Positions 1-5,710 of a stretch of 5,720 nucleotides of DNA are shown here, in pieces. The first letter of the stretch is position 1; each line of letters begins with the position of its first letter. The DNA is taken from contig JAEVZN010000087.1 in the NCBI GenBank assembly GCA_023392205.1, forward strand, positions 1 through 5,720, read 5' to 3'. The notes below the pieces were generated by a model. It did no database searches, was not told the DNA's origin, and saw only the letters and a program-made list of their open reading frames with translations. The stretch comes from Pseudomonadota bacterium. GTDB taxonomy: Bacteria; Pseudomonadota; Alphaproteobacteria; Rhizobiales; Xanthobacteraceae. Both the position numbers and the translations under genes were made by a program.

Positions 1-1293
1 GGCCTGAACAGAGGCCGCATGTTCGTGGAGCTGAAGCCGCGCGACCAGCGTCCGGCCATGCCGGAATTGCTGCGCGAGTTCCGGCAGGAGATGCGCTTCC
101 CCGGCATCAATGTGGTGTTCTCGCCGACGCAGAATCTGCGCATCGGCGGACGCGCCAGCCGCAGCGAATACCAGTTCGTGCTGCAAAGCGTGCAGAAGGA
201 CGAGATGCGCGACTGGGCGCGGCGCATGACCGAGATCATGGAGGAGGACCCGGCCTTTGCCGACGTCAATAACGATCTCGAAGACAACGCCATCCAGCTC
301 AGTCTTTCGGTGGATCGCGACAAGGCGGCTTCGCTCGGCATCAATGCCGACCAGATCCGCTCAACGCTGTATTCCGGATTCGGCCAGCGGCAGGTCTCGA
401 CCATCTACGGATCGGGCGACACTTTCAGCGTGCTGATGGAGTTCGATCCGCGCATCGACTGGAACAGCGACGATCTGGTGAATATCCGCATCCGTACGGC
501 GGATGGTCAACTCGTGCCGCTAAGCGCCATCGCGACGGTGCAGCGCACGGCGGGCGACCTGACCGTGAACCAGCTCGGTCAATTGCCCGCGGTCACAATT
601 TCCTTCAACCTGCCGCAGGGCGTTGCGCTCGGCGATGCCGTGCAGCGGATCGAAGAGCTGAAGGATCAGGCCGGGCTGCCGCCGAGTATCAGCACCACCT
701 TCTCGGGCACGGCGCAGACCTTCCAGGATTCTCTCGCCAATCAGGGCATTCTGCTCGCCGCAGCGGTGATCACGATCTACATGGTGCTGGGGATGCTCTA
801 TGAGAGCTTCATACACCCGCTCACCATCCTGACCGGCCTGCCTTCGGCCGTCGCCGGCGCATTGGGCGCGCTGGTGCTGTTCGGGATGGACCTCAGCGTG
901 ATCGCGATGATCGGTCTGCTGATGCTGATCGGCATCGTCAAGAAGAACGCGATCATGATGATCGACGTGGCGCTGGATCTGCAACGCAACGAGGGGATGG
1001 CGCCGCGCGATGCCATCCACAAGGCGGCGATCATGCGTTTCCGCCCGATCATGATGACCACGCTGACGGCCCTGCTTGCGACATTGCCGATCGCCTTCGG
1101 TCATGGGGCGAGTTCGGAATTGCGCCAGCCGCTCGGCATCGCGGTGGTGGGCGGATTGCTGGTCTCGCAATCGCTGACGCTGTTCATCACGCCGGTGCTG
1201 TATATCTACATGGACCGGTTCAGCACTGCATCGCGAGGCTTTTTCGCGCGCACGGCGACCGCCCTGCGCGGGCGCCCCGAGGGCGCGGCCTGA
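1..1293 (+). CDS. RND multidrug efflux transporter permease, MdtB/MdtC type (C-terminal part, 5' end outside window)
   Basis: This is the inner-membrane pump subunit of a tripartite RND (HAE1) system, which moves drugs or lipophilic compounds from periplasm or membrane to an outer-membrane channel using the proton gradient. The frame is open from base 1 (GLNRGRMFVELKPR), so the ATG at 19 is internal. About 430 residues are present against roughly 1030-1040 for the family: the PC1, DC and PC2 periplasmic parts, then five membrane helices (about 745-804, 820-885, 890-965, 1048-1100, 1129-1206). Recognisable blocks are FGQRQVSTIY, VLGMLYESFIHPLTIL, IGIVKKNAIMMID and ELRQPLGI, all shared with MdtB/MdtC. 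The TM10 lysine equivalent to AcrB Lys940 is codon 943-945. The TM4 aspartates of the proton relay lie upstream and cannot be checked. The membrane-fusion partner is probably upstream too. Family assignment is firm; substrate is unknown and the B/C choice open, with MdtC slightly favoured. Confidence 0.93.
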   Translation, partial: GLNRGRMFVELKPRDQRPAMPELLREFRQEMRFPGINVVFSPTQNLRIGGRASRSEYQFVLQSVQKDEMRDWARRMTEIMEEDPAFADVNNDLEDNAIQLSLSVDRDKAASLGINADQIRSTLYSGFGQRQVSTIYGSGDTFSVLMEFDPRIDWNSDDLVNIRIRTADGQLVPLSAIATVQRTAGDLTVNQLGQLPAVTISFNLPQGVALGDAVQRIEELKDQAGLPPSISTTFSGTAQTFQDSLANQGILLAAAVITIYMVLGMLYESFIHPLTILTGLPSAVAGALGALVLFGMDLSVIAMIGLLMLIGIVKKNAIMMIDVALDLQRNEGMAPRDAIHKAAIMRFRPIMMTTLTALLATLPIAFGHGASSELRQPLGIAVVGGLLVSQSLTLFITPVLYIYMDRFSTASRGFFARTATALRGRPEGAA

Positions 1294-1310
1294 TCCAGAG
1301 CCGAAAGAAG

Positions 1311-1341
1311 GAGGGGCGCCCCGCAAAGCGGCGCGCCCCTC
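1311..1341. terminator. Hairpin terminator shared by convergent RND and dioxygenase genes
   Basis: GAGGGGCGC (1311-1319) pairs perfectly with GCGCCCCTC (1333-1341). After one C/C mismatch a further 4 bp form, closing on an AAA loop at 1325-1327. The hairpin lies 17 nt after the pump stop codon and 35 nt beyond the dioxygenase stop. On the - strand it is followed by the pyrimidine-rich CTTCTTTC, while on the + strand no T-run follows. It should therefore end the dioxygenase transcript better than the pump transcript, although a stem this stable may hinder both. Confidence 0.7.
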
Positions 1342-1355
1342 GATATCCGGATATC
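1342..1355. repeat. Perfect 14-bp palindrome between convergent genes
   Basis: GATATCCGGATATC equals its own reverse complement. It directly abuts the GC hairpin at 1311-1341, inside the 83-nt gap between the two convergent stop codons. It has no spacer, so as RNA it would fold poorly. It could be a protein-binding dyad, an addition to the terminator region, or chance. No role can be assigned from the sequence. Confidence 0.6.
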
Positions 1356-1376
1356 TGCGGTACCGGCAGGCGGCGG

Positions 1377-2255
1377 TCAGGCCGCCTTCTGCGCCTCGGC
1401 AGCCTTGGCCAGCTTGAAGTCATACTGAACTTCATAGAAGGGCCCGTCGACGGTCTCGCCGTTCGGCGCCTTGCCGGCCGGGCGTTCGATGAAATTCACG
1501 ATCAGCGGTTCCTTCACACCGAACACCACGTCGGTATTGATGTATTGGTCGCCGTCCTGGAACAGATGCGTGGTCAGGCTCTTGTAGCCGGGCGCCGCGA
1601 TATGGAAGTGGATATGCGCGGGCCGCATATGGCTGATGCGCGTCTTGCTCATCAATTCGCCGACCGGGCCATCCATCGGAATCGTGTAACCGATAGGCGC
1701 CACCGTGCGTACCGAATACGTGCCGTCTGGATTGGAATGATAGATGCCGCGCATATAGCCCTCGGCACCCTCGATCTGCGCCTCGTAGAGCCCGTCGCCG
1801 TCTGTCTGCCACATGTCGAGCATCGCGCCCGCAATCGGCTTGCCGTCGAGATCGGTGACCTTGCCGGTGACGAAGCAGGGAATGCCCGGCGCGCCGTCGG
1901 CCATGTTGCCGCCGTCGGAAATCTCCGGCGAATTGACGATATGGAACGGTCCCTCGACAGTTGAGGGCGTGGCCTTGCCGGGCGCGCGATTGTTGATCGA
2001 ATCGACCAGCATGCTGATGCCCAGCACGTCGGAGGTCAGAATGAATTCCTGGCGCTTGGCATCGCAGATCTGGCCGACGCGGGTCAGCCAGTCGATGCCC
2101 GCCACCCATTCCTGCTGCGTGGGTTCAACCTCGCGCACGAAGGCATGCAGGTGCTTGACCAGCGCCGTCATGACCTCGCGCAGACGTGGATCGGGAATGT
2201 TGCTCCAGCGCTCGATGGCGAGGTCGGTGAGGTTTTCTTCGGTCACGTAGGTCAT
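1377..2255 (-). CDS. Intradiol ring-cleavage dioxygenase, probably hydroxyquinol 1,2-dioxygenase
   Basis: This cytoplasmic non-haem Fe(III) enzyme inserts O2 to open a catecholic ring between its two hydroxyls; for hydroxyquinol the product is maleylacetate, which enters the 3-oxoadipate route. The product is 292 aa. Residues about 10-100 form the helical N-terminal dioxygenase domain (RQEFILTSDVLGISMLVDS), followed by the beta-sandwich core. The intradiol signature runs from Val129 to Tyr157 and fits the full pattern. Predicted ligands are Tyr157, Tyr190, His214 and His216 (RPAHIHF). Their spacing of 33, 24 and 2 is that described for hydroxyquinol 1,2-dioxygenase; catechol 1,2-dioxygenases have 36 between the tyrosines. 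I chose the ATG at 2255 because GGGAGA lies about 7 nt upstream; a TTG at 2270 is less likely. No other ring-degradation gene is in the window, so the substrate remains an inference, with catechol or chlorinated analogues as alternatives. Confidence 0.9.
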   Translation of the reverse strand: MTYVTEENLTDLAIERWSNIPDPRLREVMTALVKHLHAFVREVEPTQQEWVAGIDWLTRVGQICDAKRQEFILTSDVLGISMLVDSINNRAPGKATPSTVEGPFHIVNSPEISDGGNMADGAPGIPCFVTGKVTDLDGKPIAGAMLDMWQTDGDGLYEAQIEGAEGYMRGIYHSNPDGTYSVRTVAPIGYTIPMDGPVGELMSKTRISHMRPAHIHFHIAAPGYKSLTTHLFQDGDQYINTDVVFGVKEPLIVNFIERPAGKAPNGETVDGPFYEVQYDFKLAKAAEAQKAA

Positions 2256-2323
2256 GCGGCATTCTCCCAATCGGATGTCCCTGCAATGTCCTCGCGGCGG
2301 ACTTTGCGCGAATTTTTAGGAAC

Positions 2324-2352
2324 TTTAAGCTGCCAATCCGGGGCAGCGTCAA
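2324..2352 (-). promoter_or_regulatory. Candidate sigma-70 promoter for the dioxygenase gene
   Basis: Read on the - strand, TTGACG (2352-2347) is followed by a 17-nt spacer and CTTAAA (2329-2324). The -35 matches well; the -10 matches TATAAT at only 3 of 6 bases, which is common for alphaproteobacterial promoters. Transcription would start near 2317, giving a leader of about 60 nt before the ATG at 2255. This is seen by eye only. Confidence 0.4.
2329..2347. promoter_or_regulatory. Inverted repeat inside the dioxygenase promoter, candidate operator
   Basis: GCTGCC (2329-2334) and GGCAGC (2342-2347) form a perfect 6-bp inverted repeat with a 7-nt spacer. The dyad fills the gap between the candidate -35 and -10 hexamers and touches both. 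A dimeric repressor bound here would block RNA polymerase, which suits an inducible catabolic gene. The regulator is not identifiable; no regulator gene sits beside the dioxygenase. Confidence 0.4.
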
Positions 2353-2376
2353 GCTGATTTGGCATGCGCGCCGGTT

Positions 2377-2395
2377 CCGCGCCCAAAGGGCGCGG
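2377..2395. other. Isolated perfect hairpin in the divergent intergenic region
   Basis: CCGCGCCC (2377-2384) pairs over 8 bp with GGGCGCGG (2388-2395) around an AAA loop. Neither strand has a T-run after it, so it is not a typical intrinsic terminator. It lies upstream of the candidate dioxygenase -35 and about 120 bp upstream of the rightward promoter. The rest of 2256-2574 holds the promoter candidates listed separately; I see no convincing gene in it. Confidence 0.4.
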
Positions 2396-2516
2396 CAACG
2401 TCCCCATGCGCTGTCCCATATCGTGGGTCATGCGGGCACGGCATCGCGAATCCCCGATCTTCCTCTCCGATCGCTGTTGTGCATCGAGACTGCGGAAATG
2501 TCGCATGACAGTTTTC

Positions 2517-2541
2517 GGAACGTCACGGTACGCGGGGTGTT
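2517..2541 (+). promoter_or_regulatory. Candidate EcfG-type (general stress response) promoter for the His-rich protein gene
   Basis: GGAAC (2517-2521) is followed by 16 nt and then TGTT (2538-2541). The alphaproteobacterial general stress sigma factor EcfG recognises GGAAC-N16/17-CGTT, so only one base of the -10 differs. A start near 2548 would leave a leader of about 27 nt containing the ribosome binding site at 2564-2569. I found no sigma-70 pair with proper spacing here: TTGACC at 2540-2545 is too close to the start codon to work as a -35. Confidence 0.4.
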
Positions 2542-2574
2542 GACCAACGAGTTACATAGAAACGAGGAGTAAAA

Positions 2575-2934
2575 ATGAAACTCATGTTCAAACTTGCCGC
2601 ACAGGCTTTTTTGGCCTCAGCATTGATGATGGCTCCGGCGACGACGACACCGGCCGCTGCAGCGCCGATCGGGATCGGCAGTGTGGGTAGCGCGAATGTG
2701 CTGGGTCAGACGCTGGATCCGCTGGTAGAAGTGCAGCACCGTCGCGACGGGCGCAGGCATCATAAGAGCCGTCGTCATCACCAAAGCCGCCGTCATCATC
2801 ACAGCCGCCGTCATTATGCGCCGCGCCGTGGCTATTATCGCGGGCCTCCCGGATACCGCCGGTATGGGTCGCGCCCGTCCAACTGGCAGCGCCGCGGTTG
2901 CGTGAGTGCCGGACCGGTGTGGTTCTGCCCGTAA
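2575..2934 (+). CDS. Small exported His/Arg-rich repeat protein of unknown function
   Basis: I do not recognise a named family for this 119-aa product. A signal peptide is clear: MKLMFK, a hydrophobic stretch at about 7-21, then an Ala/Pro/Thr run ending AAAA-AP near residue 30, which predicts a mature protein of about 89 residues outside the cytoplasm. Residues 60-83 are four hexapeptides of the form RRHHxS (RRHHKS, RRHHQS, RRHHHS, RRHYAP), with a looser fifth at 84-89 (RRGYYR). The tail is rich in Arg, Gly and Tyr and ends with Cys109 and Cys118 in a C-x8-C pair (CVSAGPVWFCP), which could form a disulphide. The His clusters could bind metal, and the positive charge could bind envelope polymers; both are inference. 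The start is firm: GAGGAG at 2564-2569 lies 5 nt before the ATG. The gene is monocistronic, between its own promoter candidate and a terminator. Confidence 0.8.
   Translation: MKLMFKLAAQAFLASALMMAPATTTPAAAAPIGIGSVGSANVLGQTLDPLVEVQHRRDGRRHHKSRRHHQSRRHHHSRRHYAPRRGYYRGPPGYRRYGSRPSNWQRRGCVSAGPVWFCP
2752..2823 (+). repeat. Four tandem 18-bp units encoding RRHHxS hexapeptides
   Basis: Four in-frame 18-bp units run at 2752-2769, 2770-2787, 2788-2805 and 2806-2823, each starting with two Arg codons followed by CAT-CAT, CAT-CAC or CAT-TAT. Units two and three are nearly the same at DNA level (CGYCGTCATCAYCAMAGC-like), suggesting recent duplication by slippage. The fourth has diverged to RRHYAP. Copy number may vary between strains. 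Confidence 0.75.
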
Positions 2935-2959
2935 TTCGCACAGCAGCGTTCACGAAACG

Positions 2960-2994
2960 AAGTCCCGGCCAGCGCGCCGGGGCTTTTGCTTTTG
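2960..2994 (+). terminator. Rho-independent terminator after the His-rich protein gene
   Basis: AAGTCCCGGC (2960-2969) pairs with GCCGGGGCTT (2976-2985) over 10 bp, including one G-T pair, with a 6-nt loop at 2970-2975. TTTTGCTTTTG follows on the + strand, the expected U-tract. It lies 26 nt after the stop at 2934. It also sits just beyond the kinase stop codon on the opposite strand, but on that strand it lacks a strong T-run. Confidence 0.85.
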
Positions 2995-3008
2995 CGGATC
3001 TGCGCTTG

Positions 3009-4394
3009 TCAGACCGGGACCCGCACCGTGGCCCGCAGGCCCCCGAGCGGGCTGTCCCCCAGCATCACGTCGCCGCCATGCGAGCGGGCGATATCGCGCG
3101 CAATGGCAAGGCCGAGACCGGTGCCGCCCTTGTCCTGATTGCGGGCGTTGTCGAGGCGGAGAAACGGCTTGAACACTTCCTCGCGCTGTGCGGGCGGGAT
3201 GCCGGGACCGTCATCGTCGATGGTGATGGTGAGCCAGCGATGATCGCGGTGGCCGGTGATGGCGAGCGATTTCGCATAGCGCGAGGCGTTGGTCACGAGA
3301 TTGGCCAGGCAGCGCTTGAATGCTGCCGCCTTCACCGTGACGATCGGCTGGCCGGTGAAATCGACGCTGGCGCGGTGGCCGGTCCGCTCCGCATCGTCCT
3401 TCAGTTCGGTCAGGAAGTCGGCCATGTCGGTCGGCTCGGCCTGCTCGCCCATATCGCCGCGCGCGAAGGCGAGATAGGCCTCCAGCATCCGCGCCATTTC
3501 GTCGACATCCTTTTTCAGCGCGTCGATCTCCGGCGAATCGCCGAGCAGGGCGAGTTCCAGCTTGAATCGTGTGAGGATGGTGCGCAGGTCGTGCGAGACG
3601 CCGGCCAGCATGGTGGTGCGCTGTTCGATGGCGCGTTCGACGCGCAGCTTCATTTCGATGAAGGCGACCGCGGCCCGGCGCACTTCGGCGGCGCCGCGCG
3701 GACGGAAATTGGGTGCGTCGCGCCCCTTGCCGAAGGCCTCCGCCGCATCTGCCAGCCGCAGGATCGGGCGGATCTGGTTGCGCAGGATAATGATCGCGAC
3801 GGTCAGCAGCACCAGCGACGTGCCGACCATCCAGAGCAGGAAGATTTCCGAATTCGAGGCATAGGCCGACGAGCGCGGGGCGAAGACGCGCATCACCGCA
3901 TTATCGAGCTTGATGCGGATTTCGACGAGCGAGGAGCGGCCGACGGTATCGATCCAGAACGGGCGCTGGATCTTGCGCAATTCGACCGACAGGGCGTGAT
4001 CCAGCAGCGAGAAGAATGGCTTCGGTCCGGGCGGCGGCATTTCGGTGGTGGGCAGGAAATCCACCACCAGGCCGAGCCGTTCCTGGGCGATGCGGCGCAC
4101 CTGCGCATTCTGCGCATCCTGCGGATAGCCCTGATAGACATCGATCAGCGCCGAGATATCGGCGACCACGGCCGAGGACAGTTTCTGCGTCACCGACGTC
4201 CAGTGCCGCTCCATGAACACGAAGGCGATGACCGATTGCAGGATCACCATCGGCGCGATGATGATCAACAACGCGCGGGCATAGAGCCCGGTCGGCATGA
4301 AGCGCTTGATGGATTTGCCAAGCCTGTCCCAGGCGTCGCTTAGCCGCGAGGCCACGGATCGGATGGTCGCGATGCCGGCATCGATGCTCGTCAT
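3009..4394 (-). CDS. Membrane sensor histidine kinase, EnvZ-like with HAMP domain
   Basis: A 461-aa two-component sensor that should autophosphorylate and pass phosphate to the response regulator encoded just upstream. Order: cytoplasmic N-terminus (1-38); TM1 about 39-61; periplasmic sensor about 62-183; TM2 about 184-204; HAMP about 205-257; H-box with His268 (SHDLRT); N-box Asn365/Asn369 (LANLVTNASRYA); G1 DDDGPGIP (393-400); F-box FKPF (408-411); G2 GGTGLGLA (423-430). All catalytic motifs are intact, and Thr272 of the phosphatase motif is present. Oddly, the Pro usual after HDLRT is Ile273. I chose the ATG at 4394, 10 nt after the regulator's stop; extending further would read through the regulator gene in another frame and give no recognisable protein. 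There is no strong Shine-Dalgarno, so translational coupling is likely. The signal sensed is unknown: the periplasmic domain matches nothing I recognise. Confidence 0.93.
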   Translation of the reverse strand: MTSIDAGIATIRSVASRLSDAWDRLGKSIKRFMPTGLYARALLIIIAPMVILQSVIAFVFMERHWTSVTQKLSSAVVADISALIDVYQGYPQDAQNAQVRRIAQERLGLVVDFLPTTEMPPPGPKPFFSLLDHALSVELRKIQRPFWIDTVGRSSLVEIRIKLDNAVMRVFAPRSSAYASNSEIFLLWMVGTSLVLLTVAIIILRNQIRPILRLADAAEAFGKGRDAPNFRPRGAAEVRRAAVAFIEMKLRVERAIEQRTTMLAGVSHDLRTILTRFKLELALLGDSPEIDALKKDVDEMARMLEAYLAFARGDMGEQAEPTDMADFLTELKDDAERTGHRASVDFTGQPIVTVKAAAFKRCLANLVTNASRYAKSLAITGHRDHRWLTITIDDDGPGIPPAQREEVFKPFLRLDNARNQDKGGTGLGLAIARDIARSHGGDVMLGDSPLGGLRATVRVPV

Positions 4395-4404
4395 CGCGGC
4401 ACGC

Positions 4405-5121
4405 TCACGGCGACACCACGAGGCGATAGCCGATGCCGCGCACGGTCTGCACGAAAAGCGGATTGCCGGGATCGCGCTCGATCTTGCGGCGCAGGCGGTT
4501 GACCTGCACGTCGACGGCGCGCTCGTTGGCGGCCGGATCGCTGCCGGCGAGCGCCAGGCGCGGCACAGTCTCGCCCGCACTCGTTGCCAGAACCTTCAGC
4601 ATTTCGCGTTCGCGGTCGGTCAGGCGGATGATGTCCTCGCCGCGGCGCAATTCGCTGCGGGCGATGTGGAAGACGAAATCGCCGAAGCGCACGGATTCGA
4701 CCGGCGGCGAGATGGCGGGCTGCGCGCGCCTGAGGATATTGTTGATGCGCAGCGACAATTCGCGCGGCTCGAAGGGTTTGGCCACGTAATCGTCGGCGCC
4801 GATCTGCAGGCCTTCGATGCGCATCGCGGATTCGTCGCGCGCGGTCAGCATCAGGATCGGCACGGTCGACGTTTCGCGCAAGGACTTGGCGAGGTCGAAG
4901 CCGCTTTCGCCGGGCATCATCACGTCGAGGATCAGCAGGTCGAAATGCAGCCCGTGCAATTTGGCGCGCGCTTCGGCGGCGCTGTCGGCAGTGGAGACCC
5001 GATAGCCTTCCGACGCCAGAAAGCGCGACAGCAGACTGCGAATGCGCGCATCGTCGTCGACCACCAGAAGATGCGGCGCATCGTCGGCGGGGCGGGGAGG
5101 GACGGTACCGAGCGCCTGCAT
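4405..5121 (-). CDS. petR: OmpR-family response regulator, PetR-like
   Basis: This 238-aa DNA-binding regulator is the likely partner of the downstream kinase. The receiver domain (about 17-131) has the acidic pocket Asp22/Asp23, phospho-acceptor Asp66 (LLILDVMMPG), Thr93 and Lys115 (AKPFEPRE). The winged-helix output domain (about 145-236) has the recognition region ERAVDVQVNRLRRKIE and ends TVRGIGYRL, typical of OmpR. The ATG at 5121 has GAGG overlapping the MarR stop codon, with a 5-nt spacing, so translation is probably coupled. A MarR gene followed directly by this regulator is the order of petP-petR, studied in Rhodobacter capsulatus where they affect cytochrome bc1 and c2 expression. 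The symbol rests on context and sequence resemblance; a bc1 role in this organism is not shown, and no bc1 genes are in the window. The OmpR-family call is firm. Confidence 0.93.
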   Translation of the reverse strand: MQALGTVPPRPADDAPHLLVVDDDARIRSLLSRFLASEGYRVSTADSAAEARAKLHGLHFDLLILDVMMPGESGFDLAKSLRETSTVPILMLTARDESAMRIEGLQIGADDYVAKPFEPRELSLRINNILRRAQPAISPPVESVRFGDFVFHIARSELRRGEDIIRLTDREREMLKVLATSAGETVPRLALAGSDPAANERAVDVQVNRLRRKIERDPGNPLFVQTVRGIGYRLVVSP

Positions 5122-5128
5122 GGCGGCC

Positions 5129-5701
5129 TCAGGCTTTGGCTTTGCGCAGGCGGTCGGCGCGCGCCATCAGCGACAGCACATGGTCGCGACCGCCGGGATC
5201 GATCATGCCGAGCAGAAAGCGGCGCGCGTCCTCATGCGCCTGCGGGCCAAGTCCGGCCAGGGCACGGGCAATGCGCGTCGTCTGCAAACCGGCAAGTCTC
5301 ATGGCCAGCGCTTCGCCCTTCGGCGTGGCGTAAAGAAGGCGCTGGCGGCGGTCGTTGGCGCCTTCCCTCTGGACGACATAGCCCTGGTCGATGAGCTGCT
5401 TCAGCACGCGCCCAAGCGATTGCTTGGTGATGTTGAGGAGTTCGAGCAGATCGGCGACCTTCATGCCCGGATGACGGGTCACGAAATGCAGCACCCGGTG
5501 ATGCGCCCGGCCGAATCCGAACCGCGACAGCGCCTCGTCGGCATCGCCCACGAAGTCGCGATAGGCAAAAAACAGCAATTCGATCAGGTCCCAGACCGGT
5601 TCCCCGCCCGTTTCCGTCGCGAGATCGGGACTGGCCGCATGGGTCTCGATAGTCGTTACTGGCATGATGGTTCCGGTCAACGGGTCAGTTATGTCAGCCA
5701 T
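5129..5701 (-). CDS. petP: MarR-family transcriptional regulator, PetP-like
   Basis: A dimeric winged-helix regulator of up to 190 aa, first gene of the operon with the response regulator and kinase. After a variable N-terminus, WDLIELLFFAYRDFVGDADE (37-56) forms the first dimerisation helix. The winged helix spans about 62-135, with recognition helix ITKQSLGRVLKQLIDQGY (91-108) and a wing holding the family's DRR signature (Asp117-Arg119). The C-terminal helices complete the dimer interface. The start is uncertain. ATG 5701 gives the longest form in the window but has no ribosome binding site and lies inside a dyad. ATG 5665 (178 aa) has GGAA about 6 nt upstream and fits an operator placed ahead of it. 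No stop codon occurs between 5701 and the window edge, so a more distal start cannot be excluded. Ligand unknown. The PetP name follows from the neighbouring PetR-like gene. Confidence 0.9.
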   Translation of the reverse strand: MADITDPLTGTIMPVTTIETHAASPDLATETGGEPVWDLIELLFFAYRDFVGDADEALSRFGFGRAHHRVLHFVTRHPGMKVADLLELLNITKQSLGRVLKQLIDQGYVVQREGANDRRQRLLYATPKGEALAMRLAGLQTTRIARALAGLGPQAHEDARRFLLGMIDPGGRDHVLSLMARADRLRKAKA

Positions 5702-5710
5702 ATTGACATA
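5690..5710. promoter_or_regulatory. Inverted repeat at the MarR gene start, candidate autoregulatory operator
   Basis: TATGTCA (5690-5696) and TGACATA (5704-5710) are perfect 7-bp inverted arms with a 7-nt spacer. The size and AT-rich symmetric arms suit a MarR dimer site. It covers the ATG at 5701, a CATAAC -10-like hexamer on the - strand (5693-5688), and a TTGACA on the + strand. Bound protein could thus control both the operon and a divergent gene. Two more GTCA motifs at 5676 and 5684 lie alongside. Confidence 0.5.
5703..5708 (+). promoter_or_regulatory. Perfect TTGACA -35 hexamer of a possible divergent promoter
   Basis: TTGACA on the + strand matches the sigma-70 consensus exactly, but the -10 would fall around 5726, outside the window. 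It would drive a gene to the right, divergent from the MarR operon, and it overlaps the right arm of the dyad at 5690-5710. Confidence 0.3.

Noticed and set aside
520..1326. Open frame (268 codons) on the - strand opposite the efflux pump
   Set aside because: The pump frame is unambiguous. The antisense product is rich in Arg, His and Gln, as expected from reading membrane-helix codons backwards, and it runs into the shared terminator.
2252..2506. 84-codon frame on the - strand ahead of the dioxygenase, a possible leader gene
   Set aside because: No ribosome binding site was seen, it overlaps the dioxygenase start and covers the candidate promoter, and the product has no recognisable feature.
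2498..2511. TGTC-GCAT-GACA dyad near the His-rich gene, compared with the MarR site at 5690-5710
   Set aside because: The arms are only 4 bp and the spacing differs (4 nt against 7), so a shared regulator cannot be supported.
2898..4343. Long open frame (481 codons) on the + strand opposite the histidine kinase
   Set aside because: It is antisense to an intact kinase with every catalytic motif. Its product is low-complexity, rich in Arg, Asp, His and Gly, with no recognisable domain, as expected for a shadow frame in GC-rich DNA.
4395..4580. 62-residue N-terminal extension of the histidine kinase
   Set aside because: It overlaps the response regulator coding sequence in another frame and gives an Arg/Ala/Ser/Cys-rich stretch typical of an off-frame reading. 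The ATG at 4394 fits the operon spacing.
4297..5394. Open frame (365 codons) on the + strand opposite the response regulator and MarR genes
   Set aside because: It crosses two clearly functional genes on the other strand and gives no recognisable protein.
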